Source of the DNA: Mycolicibacterium neoaurum VKM Ac-1815D
GTDB lineage: Bacteria > Actinomycetota > Actinomycetes > Mycobacteriales > Mycobacteriaceae
Direction: 5' to 3'
Length of the DNA stretch: 64,000 nt
Assembly (NCBI RefSeq): GCF_000317305.3
Contig: NC_023036.2
Span: 806,001-870,000, forward strand
A program made the position numbers and the translations under genes. The notes beneath the pieces are model-generated. The model was not told where the DNA came from and ran no database searches. It worked only from the letters and a program-made list of their open reading frames with translations. Of the stretch, positions 19,979-27,918 are shown one piece after another (position 1 is the stretch's first letter; each line of letters starts with the position of its first letter).

Positions 19979-20899
19979 TCAGAAGTACCCTTCCCGCTTA
20001 CGGTCTTCCATTGCCGCGACCGAGGTCCGGTCGTCGGCGCGGGTCTCGCCCCGCTCGGACACGGTGGCCGCCGAGATCTCGGCGATCACGCGGTCGATGG
20101 TGGTGGCCTGTGACCGGACCGCACCGGTGATGGTCAGGTCGCCGACGGTGCGGTAGCGCACCCACTCCACCGCCGCGGACTCCCCGTCGACGGGCTTGGC
20201 GTATTCCGATACCGCCAGCAGGATGCCGTCTCGCTCGAACACCTCACGTTCGTGGGCGAAGTAGATCGACGGCAGCTCAAGGTTTTCCAGCTCGATATAG
20301 CGCCAGATGTCGATCTCGGTCCAGTTCGACAGTGGGAACACCCGTACCTGCTCGCCCTTGCGGATGCGCCCGTTGTACAACGACCACGGCTCGGGCCGTT
20401 GCGCTCGTGGATCCCACTGCCCGAACTCGTCGCGGAAGCTCAGGATGCGCTCCTTGGCGCGGGCCCGTTCCTCATCGCGGCGTGCGCCGCCGAATGCGGC
20501 ATCGAACCCGCCGGCCTCCAGGGCATCGAGCAGCGTGCGGGTCTGCTGCCGGTTGCGTGAGGCACCGGGCCCCGGATCGGCGACGCGGCCGCTGTCGATG
20601 GTCTCCTGCACCGACGCCACGAGCAGCTTGTGTCCGGCTCCGGTCGTACGCCGGTCGCGGAACTCGATGACCTCCTCGAAATTGTGCCCGGTATCCACAT
20701 GCAGTACCGGGAACGGCAAGGGCAGCGGACGAAAAGCTTTCTCCGCCAACCGCAAGAGCACGATCGAGTCCTTGCCCGCGGAGAACAGCAGCACCGGGCG
20801 CTGCAACTCGGCAGCCACCTCGCGGATGATGTGCACGGCCTCGGCCTCCAACAACCGCAGCTCGTCGACGCGCTCGATGGCGCCCTCGGCAGAAGTCAT
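19979..20899 (-). CDS. cysD: Sulfate adenylyltransferase small subunit CysD
   Basis: ATP-sulfurylase catalytic subunit of 306 residues. The PP-loop is [16 protein letters not shown] at about 36-51; [34 protein letters not shown] and the C-terminal EDRKREGYF are family hallmarks. ATG 20899 overlaps the sulfotransferase stop (ATGA); an earlier in-frame ATG at 20947 lies inside that gene and is not needed. It acts with CysNC encoded immediately downstream. Confidence 0.93.
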   Translation of the reverse strand: MTSAEGAIERVDELRLLEAEAVHIIREVAAELQRPVLLFSAGKDSIVLLRLAEKAFRPLPLPFPVLHVDTGHNFEEVIEFRDRRTTGAGHKLLVASVQETIDSGRVADPGPGASRNRQQTRTLLDALEAGGFDAAFGGARRDEERARAKERILSFRDEFGQWDPRAQRPEPWSLYNGRIRKGEQVRVFPLSNWTEIDIWRYIELENLELPSIYFAHEREVFERDGILLAVSEYAKPVDGESAAVEWVRYRTVGDLTITGAVRSQATTIDRVIAEISAATVSERGETRADDRTSVAAMEDRKREGYF

Positions 20900-21696
20900 G
20901 TCGGCAACCCTTCCCGGTGTGCGTCGGCGCGATATCGGTCCACCCACTCGTCCGAACGTTGGTCGGCCTGACGTTCCAGCACCGGCTCGGGGGCCAGCCG
21001 CGGATCGAGTCCCAGCCGTTGCAGGACATCGCCGACGACGGTGGTGAGGTTGCGCCAGAGGTAGGGATAGGACACATCGAGGGGTTCGATGCCCTCCTCT
21101 GCGAACCAGTTCCGCCAGCCCTCCTCCTGCGCGCGCAGCATGGTGATCACATGTGCGATGGCCCCGGCGTGGTACTCGGCACGGGCGTCGCGCACCGGAT
21201 CGGGGCGTCCGCGCCAGACCCGGGTCTGCACCGCCCGCCAGAACGAGACGGCCTGGGACACCACATCCGGGCGGTAGACGTGTACCAGCACCGGATCACT
21301 GCCGGCCACATCGCGGATGGCCGACAGCAGGCCGGTCCCGGATCGATCGGGCAGTCCGGCCGCACGGTCGAGCAGCAAAGGCGTCTGATTCCACATCAGC
21401 TTGCCACCCCAGATCCCGTTGGGGGTCCGGCCGACGGTCTGGATGTAGTCACGCCAGATCGCCGGCGGCGCAAGGTCGGGCTTGCCCTCGTCGAGGGGAT
21501 CGAGCAGGCGCAGGATCGACTCGTCCTCGACTCCGGCGAACCACTGCCGCGGCTGCGGTGATTGGCTGGTGGTCGGCAGGTATTGGAAGAACTCCTGCGG
21601 TTCACCGGCGACGCCCGTCGCGCGCAGCGATTCGACGAGCAGAGTGCTTCCGCTGCGCTGCGACGCGAGGACGAGATACGCCTTCGAGTGGGCCAT
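20896..21696 (-). CDS. Stf0-type sulfotransferase
   Basis: PAPS-dependent sulfotransferase of 266 residues. The 5'-phosphosulfate loop [19 protein letters not shown] (about 10-28) and the downstream [18 protein letters not shown] (3'-phosphate-binding region) place it with mycobacterial Stf0, which sulfates trehalose at position 2. The local substrate may be trehalose or another glycan. The gene sits directly upstream of cysD and cysNC with a four-base overlap, so synthesis of the sulfuryl donor and its use are coupled. M. tuberculosis has a sulfotransferase/sulfatase pair at the syntenic place (Rv0295c/Rv0296c). Confidence 0.87.
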   Translation of the reverse strand: MAHSKAYLVLASQRSGSTLLVESLRATGVAGEPQEFFQYLPTTSQSPQPRQWFAGVEDESILRLLDPLDEGKPDLAPPAIWRDYIQTVGRTPNGIWGGKLMWNQTPLLLDRAAGLPDRSGTGLLSAIRDVAGSDPVLVHVYRPDVVSQAVSFWRAVQTRVWRGRPDPVRDARAEYHAGAIAHVITMLRAQEEGWRNWFAEEGIEPLDVSYPYLWRNLTTVVGDVLQRLGLDPRLAPEPVLERQADQRSDEWVDRYRADAHREGLPT

Positions 21697-21761
21697 GGGC
21701 GAGACTCTAATGGCAATTGTTCCGCCTCGTAGACCTGGTATTCAGGTCACCGCGAGTTTAA

Positions 21762-23132
21762 CTATTGCCCTGATTTGGAGGTGTCTTCGATGCCTCGTTC
21801 GGTCGCTTTTGCCGACCTGCTCAGAGCGGGCCATTCCAGAATGGTCTTGTATGTCTGGGTGTAGCGCTCCGAGATCCGCGTGCCGGCGAATTCGGACGGG
21901 ATGACGTCGTTGGTCTGCTGTCGCCAATCGTTGAGCCGCAGCGCCAAGTCGCGTGCCACGGCTTCGATTTCCGCTGGAAGAGGGCCATCGAAGAGATTGT
22001 GTGACTCGCTGGGATCGACGCGCAGGTCGTAGAGCTCGCGCACCGGCCGGGGACCGCTCACCTGCGGTCCGACGGCGGCGCCGGGTGCACTGTCGGCGAT
22101 ATCCCACGGCAGATCCAGAAGTGGTCGGGAGGCGTAATTCTCGATATAGGAGAATTCCTTCGTCCGAATTGCGCGAATCGGATCGAAAGAATCGTGATAA
22201 GTCTTTGTCGAATACACCTCATTACGCGGTGATTCCCCGGTCCCGGCGAACGCCTCGGCATGCGAGATGCCGTCCACCTCATCGGGCACCTCGAGGCCAA
22301 GCAGGTCCAGCAGCGTGGGCACCAGATCGACACCGCTGAACAGTTCGTCGTACACCCGGGCAGGCACCGCGGACCCGATCGGTGGCCGCACGATCATGGC
22401 GATGCCGGTACCTGCCTCGTACAGCGTCGATTTGGCCCGGGGCAGGGCAGGACCGTGATCGGTCATGAACACCACCCAGGTGCTGCGGTCCAGACCGGTC
22501 TCGGCCAGCGTGTCCAGCAGTTCGCCGACGGCGGCGTCGGCGACGGTGATGGACCCGTAGAAGTCCGCGAGATCCTGGCGGACGGCCGGGGTGTCGGGCA
22601 GATAGTCGGGCAGGTCGACGGCAGCAGGGTCGGCCGGTGTGTAGCGGTCGTGTGGGTAGGGCCGGTGCGTCTCGAAGAAGCCGGCGGTCAGCAGGAAGGG
22701 TTCGGCCGGCGGGCGCCGCAGCCATCCGGTGGCCTGCTCGACGACGTATTCGCAGTAGGAATTGGAGACGTCGAACTCGTCGAAACCCAGCCGCGAGGGA
22801 TACGACGTCTCGTGCTGCATACCGAACAACGCGGTGTGCCAACCAGACCGGGACAGGATGGCGGGCAGGGTCTGGACCCCGGCGCGGTACTCCCAGCCGT
22901 GGTGGGCCAGGCCGACCAGTCCGTTGGTCTGCGGATAGCGGCCGGTGAACAGGGAGCCACGCGAAGGCGAGCACAGTGGCGCGGTGGCGTGGGCGTGGGT
23001 GAGCAGGATGGACTCGGCGGCAAACCCGTCCAGCCGCGGGCTGTGTACGTCGGGGTGGCCGTACACCCCGAGATAACGGCCGAGATCATGCCAGTGCACG
23101 ATCAACACGTTCTCGCGTCGCGCCTCGGTCAC
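21762..23132 (-). CDS. Type I (formylglycine) sulfatase
   Basis: Sulfatase of 456 residues from GTG 23132; AGGAGG at 23139-23144 lies six bases upstream and fixes the start. The activating motif Cys-x-Pro-Ser-Arg is present as LCSPSRGSLFTGR (about residue 59); its Cys is converted to formylglycine. The first metal-ligand motif reads VHWHDLGRYLG, with His-Asp in place of the usual Asp-Asp, which is found in some subfamilies. MTDHGPALPRAKST is the second metal site. It has no signal peptide, so it is probably cytosolic. It precedes the sulfotransferase by 65 bases on the same strand: removal and addition of sulfate are encoded together. Confidence 0.87.
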   Translation of the reverse strand: MTEARRENVLIVHWHDLGRYLGVYGHPDVHSPRLDGFAAESILLTHAHATAPLCSPSRGSLFTGRYPQTNGLVGLAHHGWEYRAGVQTLPAILSRSGWHTALFGMQHETSYPSRLGFDEFDVSNSYCEYVVEQATGWLRRPPAEPFLLTAGFFETHRPYPHDRYTPADPAAVDLPDYLPDTPAVRQDLADFYGSITVADAAVGELLDTLAETGLDRSTWVVFMTDHGPALPRAKSTLYEAGTGIAMIVRPPIGSAVPARVYDELFSGVDLVPTLLDLLGLEVPDEVDGISHAEAFAGTGESPRNEVYSTKTYHDSFDPIRAIRTKEFSYIENYASRPLLDLPWDIADSAPGAAVGPQVSGPRPVRELYDLRVDPSESHNLFDGPLPAEIEAVARDLALRLNDWRQQTNDVIPSEFAGTRISERYTQTYKTILEWPALSRSAKATERGIEDTSKSGQ

Positions 23133-23252
23133 GCGCCACCTCCTGTTCGTCCCTTCGCAATATTCCACAGTGACGGTCCCGCGTGCAGAGCGGTTTTCGC
23201 GCAGGCCGACCGCCGCACTGTCGAAGGAGGGGCGAATATGCTAGTGGCTCCG

Positions 23253-23969
23253 CTATTTCCAGGCGAAGACCGGTTGCTCGAGCTGGTCTACCGCATCGGC
23301 GCGGCCTTCCAGGCCCAACCACCGAAACTGCAGCAGGACTGCGCCGGTCGGGGCGTGGATCAGGTCGTGGCCCAACGGAATCTGCACCACCGGCCGAGGG
23401 CTCTCAGGGATGGTGACGAATCGCGGGGAGTCGGGACGCTGGAGCTGGTGCAGGCCCACCCGGTAGACGGCGACGACCTCGTCGGGGGAGGGAGCGAGGT
23501 CCAGTCGGCCGCCACCCCACAGCACCACCGGGGTGATGACGTATCCGGATCGGGTCGGGTAGTCGTCGAGCAGTCCGAGAACCGCATCGCTGCCGAGCTC
23601 GACGCCGACCTCCTCGTGCAGTTCGCGCAGTGCCGCGTCGATCACCGATTCGCCGGGGTCGAGCCTACCGCCGGGTAGCGCCCATTGTGCGGCATGCGAA
23701 TTGAGCCGCGACGCCCGTCGGCACAGCAGAAACGATGCCCCGCCGGACACATCGATCATGCGGCCGTCCAGGCTGTCCGGCATCGGCCGGCCCGCGATCC
23801 AGTCCTCGACGGGTGCCGGGTCGACGCGGTCCTCGCCGACGCGGGAGTCGACCAGGGTCACGGCAACGGCGGCGTGCCGCTTGGTCGGGTCGGTGACGGT
23901 ACGACGGGTATGGGCTGCGAGGTTGGCGCGGACCCGGTCGCGCAGCGCGGTGTCGTAGGGAACGGTCAT
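23253..23969 (-). CDS. NUDIX hydrolase
   Basis: NUDIX hydrolase of 238 residues. The Nudix box is complete: GRLDPGESVIDAALRELHEE followed by VGV (about residues 101-123), with all Glu ligands for magnesium. N-terminal features (TKRHAAVAVTLVDS) and the insert FLLCRRASRLNSHAAQWALPG recall coenzyme A pyrophosphatases, but the substrate cannot be decided. It ends 120 bases upstream of the sulfatase start and begins nine bases after the stop of the next gene. Confidence 0.88.
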   Translation of the reverse strand: MTVPYDTALRDRVRANLAAHTRRTVTDPTKRHAAVAVTLVDSRVGEDRVDPAPVEDWIAGRPMPDSLDGRMIDVSGGASFLLCRRASRLNSHAAQWALPGGRLDPGESVIDAALRELHEEVGVELGSDAVLGLLDDYPTRSGYVITPVVLWGGGRLDLAPSPDEVVAVYRVGLHQLQRPDSPRFVTIPESPRPVVQIPLGHDLIHAPTGAVLLQFRWLGLEGRADAVDQLEQPVFAWK

Positions 23970-23978
23970 GGCGCGACC

Positions 23979-24461
23979 CTACGGGTGGTAGGGCACCCCG
24001 ACGGCACGGAAGACGAACTCCGGCGGCACGTCGTAGGCCAGCGACCGGCGCGGCAGTTGCGCCAGCAGGTCCTCGGGCAGCGGTTCCTTGTAGTGCAGCG
24101 ACAGCGTCCCCGAACAGCGCGGGTCGACCGCGGCGATGTCGACATCGAGCACCAGACCGGCGACCGAGAGATCGGCCGTGACGGTGCCGGATTGGACGGC
24201 GTCCCAGCGCTGGTCGATGGTGCGGCCGGCCAGCTTCGGCATGGTCGACAGGGTGGCCAGCACCCGCGCTTCGGTGATCACCAGGGAACCGGTGAAACTG
24301 GAGACGCTGCCTGCGGATCGTTTGCCGGGAACCTGGCCCGAGAACCGGCGGGTCACCGCGACGTACTCGGCGAGGTGGAGAATTCCTTCTGCCTCGACCT
24401 CGGCGCGCAGCTCACCGGGAAGTTTGCCGATCCTCAGCCACTTACGCAGAAGTACCGCCAT
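23979..24461 (-). CDS. Conserved hypothetical protein, 160 residues
   Basis: Not recognised as a named family beyond resemblance to uncharacterised mycobacterial proteins. It has 160 residues, no signal peptide, no transmembrane segment and no cysteine pair apart from one Cys (DPRCSGTLSL). It reads as a beta-rich domain with alternating strands (GLVLDVDIAAVDPR, TVTADLSVAG), perhaps a lipid- or ligand-binding barrel. GC3 and codon use match the neighbours. It lies nine bases upstream of the NUDIX gene on the same strand, so the two are likely co-transcribed. It is divergent from the PAP2 gene. Confidence 0.6.
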   Translation of the reverse strand: MAVLLRKWLRIGKLPGELRAEVEAEGILHLAEYVAVTRRFSGQVPGKRSAGSVSSFTGSLVITEARVLATLSTMPKLAGRTIDQRWDAVQSGTVTADLSVAGLVLDVDIAAVDPRCSGTLSLHYKEPLPEDLLAQLPRRSLAYDVPPEFVFRAVGVPYHP

Positions 24462-24519
24462 GCAGCGAACCCTACGCCAACCGCCGAGATCGGGTCGTCG
24501 GTCACTTACCCTCGATGAG

Positions 24520-25197
24520 GTGACCAGTTCTCAGCACCGCCTGGCGGCCACTTCTCGACACCGCATGGCGGTCACGGCCGCGGCGATCGTGTTCCTGGTG
24601 TCGCTCGGCGGTGTCCTGGGCCACTGGGCCTGGATGACGGATGCGGACTGGACGGTGCTGGACCCGCTGTACCGGTATGGATCGGCCCATCCGGTGTGGG
24701 TGGACGGCTGGAATCTGCTCTGCAATGTGCTGCATCCGGCCGTGTTCCGGGTGCTCGCGCTGGTCTGGATCGGGTATGCGCTGCTGCGCGGCCAGTACCA
24801 CGTCGCCCTCTTCCTCACCCTCACCGTCGAGGCGTCCGCTCTGCTGGTGCTGGTGCTGAAATTGGTGATCGACAGGCCGCGCCCGAGCACCGCGCTCGTC
24901 GGCGAGATGTCCTCGTCGTTCCCGTCGGGGCACGCACTGGGTGTCGCTGCCGCGGTGACCGCGCTGCTCATGGCCGGCTGGCATCAGCTGCGGCGTTGGC
25001 GGACAACGGTTGTGGTGATCGGTGTGTTGAGCGTGGTCGCGGTCGGCGTCGGCCGGGTGGTGCTCAACGTGCACCACCCCTCCGATGTGTTGGCGGGCTG
25101 GGCGCTGGGATACCTGTGGGCGTTGGCGTGGCTGCCGGTGCTCAGACGTTCCGAGGCAGCGGACGAAACACTGGCAGCGAGCGATAGCGATTCTTGA
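24520..25197 (+). CDS. PAP2-family membrane phosphatase
   Basis: Integral membrane lipid phosphatase of 225 residues from GTG 24520 (ATG 24565 would give 210). About five or six transmembrane helices. The three catalytic motifs are KLVIDRPRPST, FPSGHA and GRVVLNVHHPSDV (His nucleophile and base). It likely dephosphorylates a lipid phosphate or pyrophosphate at the outer face of the membrane. Its last 56 bases overlap the end of the convergent PAP2/DAGK gene. Synteny suggests correspondence with Rv0308 of M. tuberculosis. Confidence 0.85.
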   Translation: MTSSQHRLAATSRHRMAVTAAAIVFLVSLGGVLGHWAWMTDADWTVLDPLYRYGSAHPVWVDGWNLLCNVLHPAVFRVLALVWIGYALLRGQYHVALFLTLTVEASALLVLVLKLVIDRPRPSTALVGEMSSSFPSGHALGVAAAVTALLMAGWHQLRRWRTTVVVIGVLSVVAVGVGRVVLNVHHPSDVLAGWALGYLWALAWLPVLRRSEAADETLAASDSDS

Positions 25198-26593
25198 AGG
25201 TCGCCTCCTGGCAGACGATCTCGACCTCGCCGTCGTGGGCGATCCGGGTGGGCCCGTCGACTGCGGTGAAGCTGAACTCGGGCACACGCAGTTCGTGATA
25301 GAGCGGACTGTGCACCAGGCGGCCGGTCGCCAGCGCGGCAAGGATGCGCGGGGTGGCGAACCTGGGACCGGTCTCCAGGATGCGGACATCGATCAGTCCG
25401 TCGTCCATCCGGACCCGGCGCGACGGGGCGAAGCCGGAGGGGGAGTACAGCGAATTGCCAAGGAAGAACAATGATGTCTGCACGGTCTTGTCGTCGTAGC
25501 GGATGCGCACGCTGGCATCGCTGCGCAGGGTGCGGAACAGCGCGTACACGCCGGCCACGGGCTTACCGACCCGTTTCTCCAGTTTTTCGCGGATTCGGAC
25601 GAATTTCGGGTAGGCGCCGATGCTGGCGGTGTTGACGACCGTGTCGGTGTCGTTGAAGGCGATGGTGTCGACGAAGGCGGCCGACCCGGTGCGTAGCGCC
25701 TCGACGGTGGCCGCGACCGTATCGCACCCGATGTCCTTGGCGAAGTGGTTGAACGTGCCACCGGGGAAGACCGCCAGCGGTACCCCGGCCTGCAATGCGA
25801 TGCCGGCCGCGCAGGACACCGTCCCGTCACCGCCACCCACGGCAAGCACCTCGGCCCGATCGGCGGCCTCGTGGAGCTTCTCGGCGATGTCCTCGTCGTC
25901 GCCGACCTCGACGATCTCGGCCTTGGGCAGCGACTGTCGGACCTCGTCGAGAATGCGCGCTCCGGTGCCGCTTCCCGAGTTCGGGTTCACGACAAGGATG
26001 ACGCCCTCGCCGTCGGGCCGGGCCTCGGTCTGGTAATGGCGGGGATGCCCCGCGGTGATCGGCGGTTCCACGATCGTCGGCACGACGGCCGCACCGGCCA
26101 GCGCCACGGCGGTCCCGATACCGAAACCGGCAAGCACGTCACCGGGATAGTGCGCACCGGTGGCGACCCGGGACAGTCCGACCAGGCCGGCCAGCACTCC
26201 CAGCCCGACACCGAGTGACCGGTTTTCCAGTCCGACCCCGACGGCGAAGGCCGCCGCGCTGGCGGAATGGCCGGAGGGCAACGAGTTGGAGGTCGGCATC
26301 CGGCGTGAGCGACGAAGCAGCGGCACCATCGAGTGGTCGGGCCTGGGCCGTTTCCAGATGCGCTTGGCGCCCTGGTTGGTGAGCAGGCTGGTGACCGCCA
26401 GCGTCAGCACCCCTCGCGCGGCCCCGCGTCGCATCGACGGTGATCCGGTCGCCGTCAGCGCCGCGGCGATGGCGAACCAGAGCTTGGAATGATCGGCCGC
26501 CGAGGTCAGCCGCGGCATGACCTTGTCCAGAAAGGGACTGTCGGACTCGGCGACGGCGTCGAAGATGCGGCGGTCGAGCGTTCCGAGTCCCAT
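25142..26593 (-). CDS. PAP2 phosphatase fused to diacylglycerol-kinase catalytic domain
   Basis: Two-domain protein of 483 residues from ATG 26593. The N-terminal PAP2 half has KRIWKRPRPDHSM, LPSGHSASAAAF and SRVATGAHYPGDVLAG, with several membrane helices. The C-terminal half is a lipid-kinase domain of the DAGK/sphingosine-kinase type with ILVVNPNSGSGTGARIL and AVGGGDGTVSCAAG (the GGDGT motif). The pairing of a lipid phosphatase with a lipid kinase in one chain is found in actinobacteria; the lipid is unknown. The frame is open 186 bases further upstream, but MGLGTLDRRIFDAVAES is the natural N-terminus. Its 3' end overlaps the convergent PAP2 gene. Confidence 0.87.
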   Translation of the reverse strand: MGLGTLDRRIFDAVAESDSPFLDKVMPRLTSAADHSKLWFAIAAALTATGSPSMRRGAARGVLTLAVTSLLTNQGAKRIWKRPRPDHSMVPLLRRSRRMPTSNSLPSGHSASAAAFAVGVGLENRSLGVGLGVLAGLVGLSRVATGAHYPGDVLAGFGIGTAVALAGAAVVPTIVEPPITAGHPRHYQTEARPDGEGVILVVNPNSGSGTGARILDEVRQSLPKAEIVEVGDDEDIAEKLHEAADRAEVLAVGGGDGTVSCAAGIALQAGVPLAVFPGGTFNHFAKDIGCDTVAATVEALRTGSAAFVDTIAFNDTDTVVNTASIGAYPKFVRIREKLEKRVGKPVAGVYALFRTLRSDASVRIRYDDKTVQTSLFFLGNSLYSPSGFAPSRRVRMDDGLIDVRILETGPRFATPRILAALATGRLVHSPLYHELRVPEFSFTAVDGPTRIAHDGEVEIVCQEATFKNRYRSLPVFRPLPRNV

Positions 26594-26669
26594 GGCCTTC
26601 AACCTATCCAACCGGATCGTGTCTGAAACTTGACTTGACCCGCTTGTGCGCCGCACCGACGATTGACCG

Positions 26670-27320
26670 ATGCGTCGACTGCTCGCCATGGCGTGTGCGC
26701 TCTGGCTGGCGTGCGCCGTCGCACCCGTAGCCCGTGCCGCCGAGACGCCCTGGTTCGTCGACTCGGTCGGCTCGGCCACTCAGGTGATCTCAGTGGTCGG
26801 CGTGGGTCCCACCACCGCGAAGATGGATGTCTGGGAGCGGACCGCGGCAGGCTGGGAACCGATCGGCGTCGGCATCCCCGCCGATATCGGATCGGCCGGG
26901 ATGGCCGAGGACTTCAGCGAGGGCTCGATGAAGACGCCGATGGGTATCTTCTCGCTGGACTTCACCTTCGGAACCGAGCCCAACCCCGGCGGTGGGTTGC
27001 CGCACGTGCAGGTGGGCCCCGATCACTGGTGGGACGGCGATGAGGACAGCCCCACCTACAACACCATGCAGGTGTGCAAGCGCGACGAGTGCCCGTTCGG
27101 CATCGAGGGCACCGCCACCGAGAATCTGCAGATACCGCAATACGCCCATGCCGTGGTGATGGGCGTCAACAAGGCCAGGGTGCCCGGCGCGGGCAGTGCC
27201 TTCTTCCTGCACACCACCGGAGGTGGGCCGACCGCGGGCTGCATCGCCATCGACGACGACATGATGGTGAAGATCATGCGCTGGCTGCGGCCCGGTGCGC
27301 TGATCGCGGTGTCCAAGTAA
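26670..27320 (+). CDS. Exported YkuD-like (L,D-transpeptidase fold) protein
   Basis: Secreted protein of 216 residues with a clear signal peptide (MRRLLAMACALWLACAVAPVARA, cut after ARAAE; residues 1-23). The C-terminal half has the YkuD-type catalytic stretch HTTGGGPTAGCIAIDDDMM, in which Cys would be the nucleophile. The Arg that usually follows Gly-Cys in L,D-transpeptidases is replaced (GCIAI), so activity may differ. It corresponds in place to Rv0309 of M. tuberculosis. The stop codon lies in a 12-base repeat, GTCCAAGTAACT (27311-27322 and 27326-27337). Confidence 0.8.
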   Translation: MRRLLAMACALWLACAVAPVARAAETPWFVDSVGSATQVISVVGVGPTTAKMDVWERTAAGWEPIGVGIPADIGSAGMAEDFSEGSMKTPMGIFSLDFTFGTEPNPGGGLPHVQVGPDHWWDGDEDSPTYNTMQVCKRDECPFGIEGTATENLQIPQYAHAVVMGVNKARVPGAGSAFFLHTTGGGPTAGCIAIDDDMMVKIMRWLRPGALIAVSK

Positions 27321-27343
27321 CTGGGGTCCAAGTAACTCAGGTC

Positions 27344-27829
27344 TCAGATGTTGAGTGCGCGACCGGGTTTCAGGTTGAAGTTCAGGCCCTCCAGCGACAT
27401 CGTGGCGTCATAGGTGCGGTCGTAGGAGGTCGCACTGATCTTCCAGCCGTCGTCGGTGCGTCGGTAGCGGTCGTGGTAGAACGCGGCACCGATGAGCATG
27501 AAGTTGAAGTCCGGTGCGATGACGCGGTCCTGCAGGTACCAGGTGGCCGATGCCTCGTCGGGACCGTCGAAGGTGATCTCGGGGTGGTCGACGCGGTGTT
27601 CGGTGTAGATCGTCGGACCCAGGGAAGTGCGCATGAAGTCCACCAGGGCGTCGCGGTCGGTGAAGTGCAGCTCGTTGCCCAGCGACGGCCCGTAGTCACC
27701 TCTGACGTCCTCGACCAGCGTCTGGGCGAAATCGTCCCAGTGCTTGGAGTCCAGGGCGCGCAGGTAGCGGTACTTGACCTGCTTGATGTCGTGCATATCG
27801 CGTGCAATGTCTGCCATGCCCGACATCAC
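27344..27829 (-). CDS. SnoaL/NTF2-like protein (Rv0310c-like)
   Basis: Small protein of 161 residues with the NTF2-like cone fold: N-terminal helices (IKQVKYRYLRALDSKHWDDF) and the curved sheet motif (ATWYLQDRVIAPDFNFMLIG, RRTDDGWKISATSYDRTYD). Family members are polyketide cyclases, dehydratases or isomerases, or non-catalytic. A Tyr/His/Asp set typical of the SnoaL_4 group is present (HDRYRR, YLRALD). Function unknown. Start alternatives ATG 27829 and ATG 27817 differ by four residues. Same place as Rv0310c. Confidence 0.75.
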   Translation of the reverse strand: MMSGMADIARDMHDIKQVKYRYLRALDSKHWDDFAQTLVEDVRGDYGPSLGNELHFTDRDALVDFMRTSLGPTIYTEHRVDHPEITFDGPDEASATWYLQDRVIAPDFNFMLIGAAFYHDRYRRTDDGWKISATSYDRTYDATMSLEGLNFNLKPGRALNI

Positions 27830-27918
27830 AACACAGCCTCCGGTCGATGTCTGGAACTCCGGCCAGACCGGCGGTGTCCGGCCTGCCGCCGACAGGGCCG
27901 CCGGTTAGGGTGGGCCCA

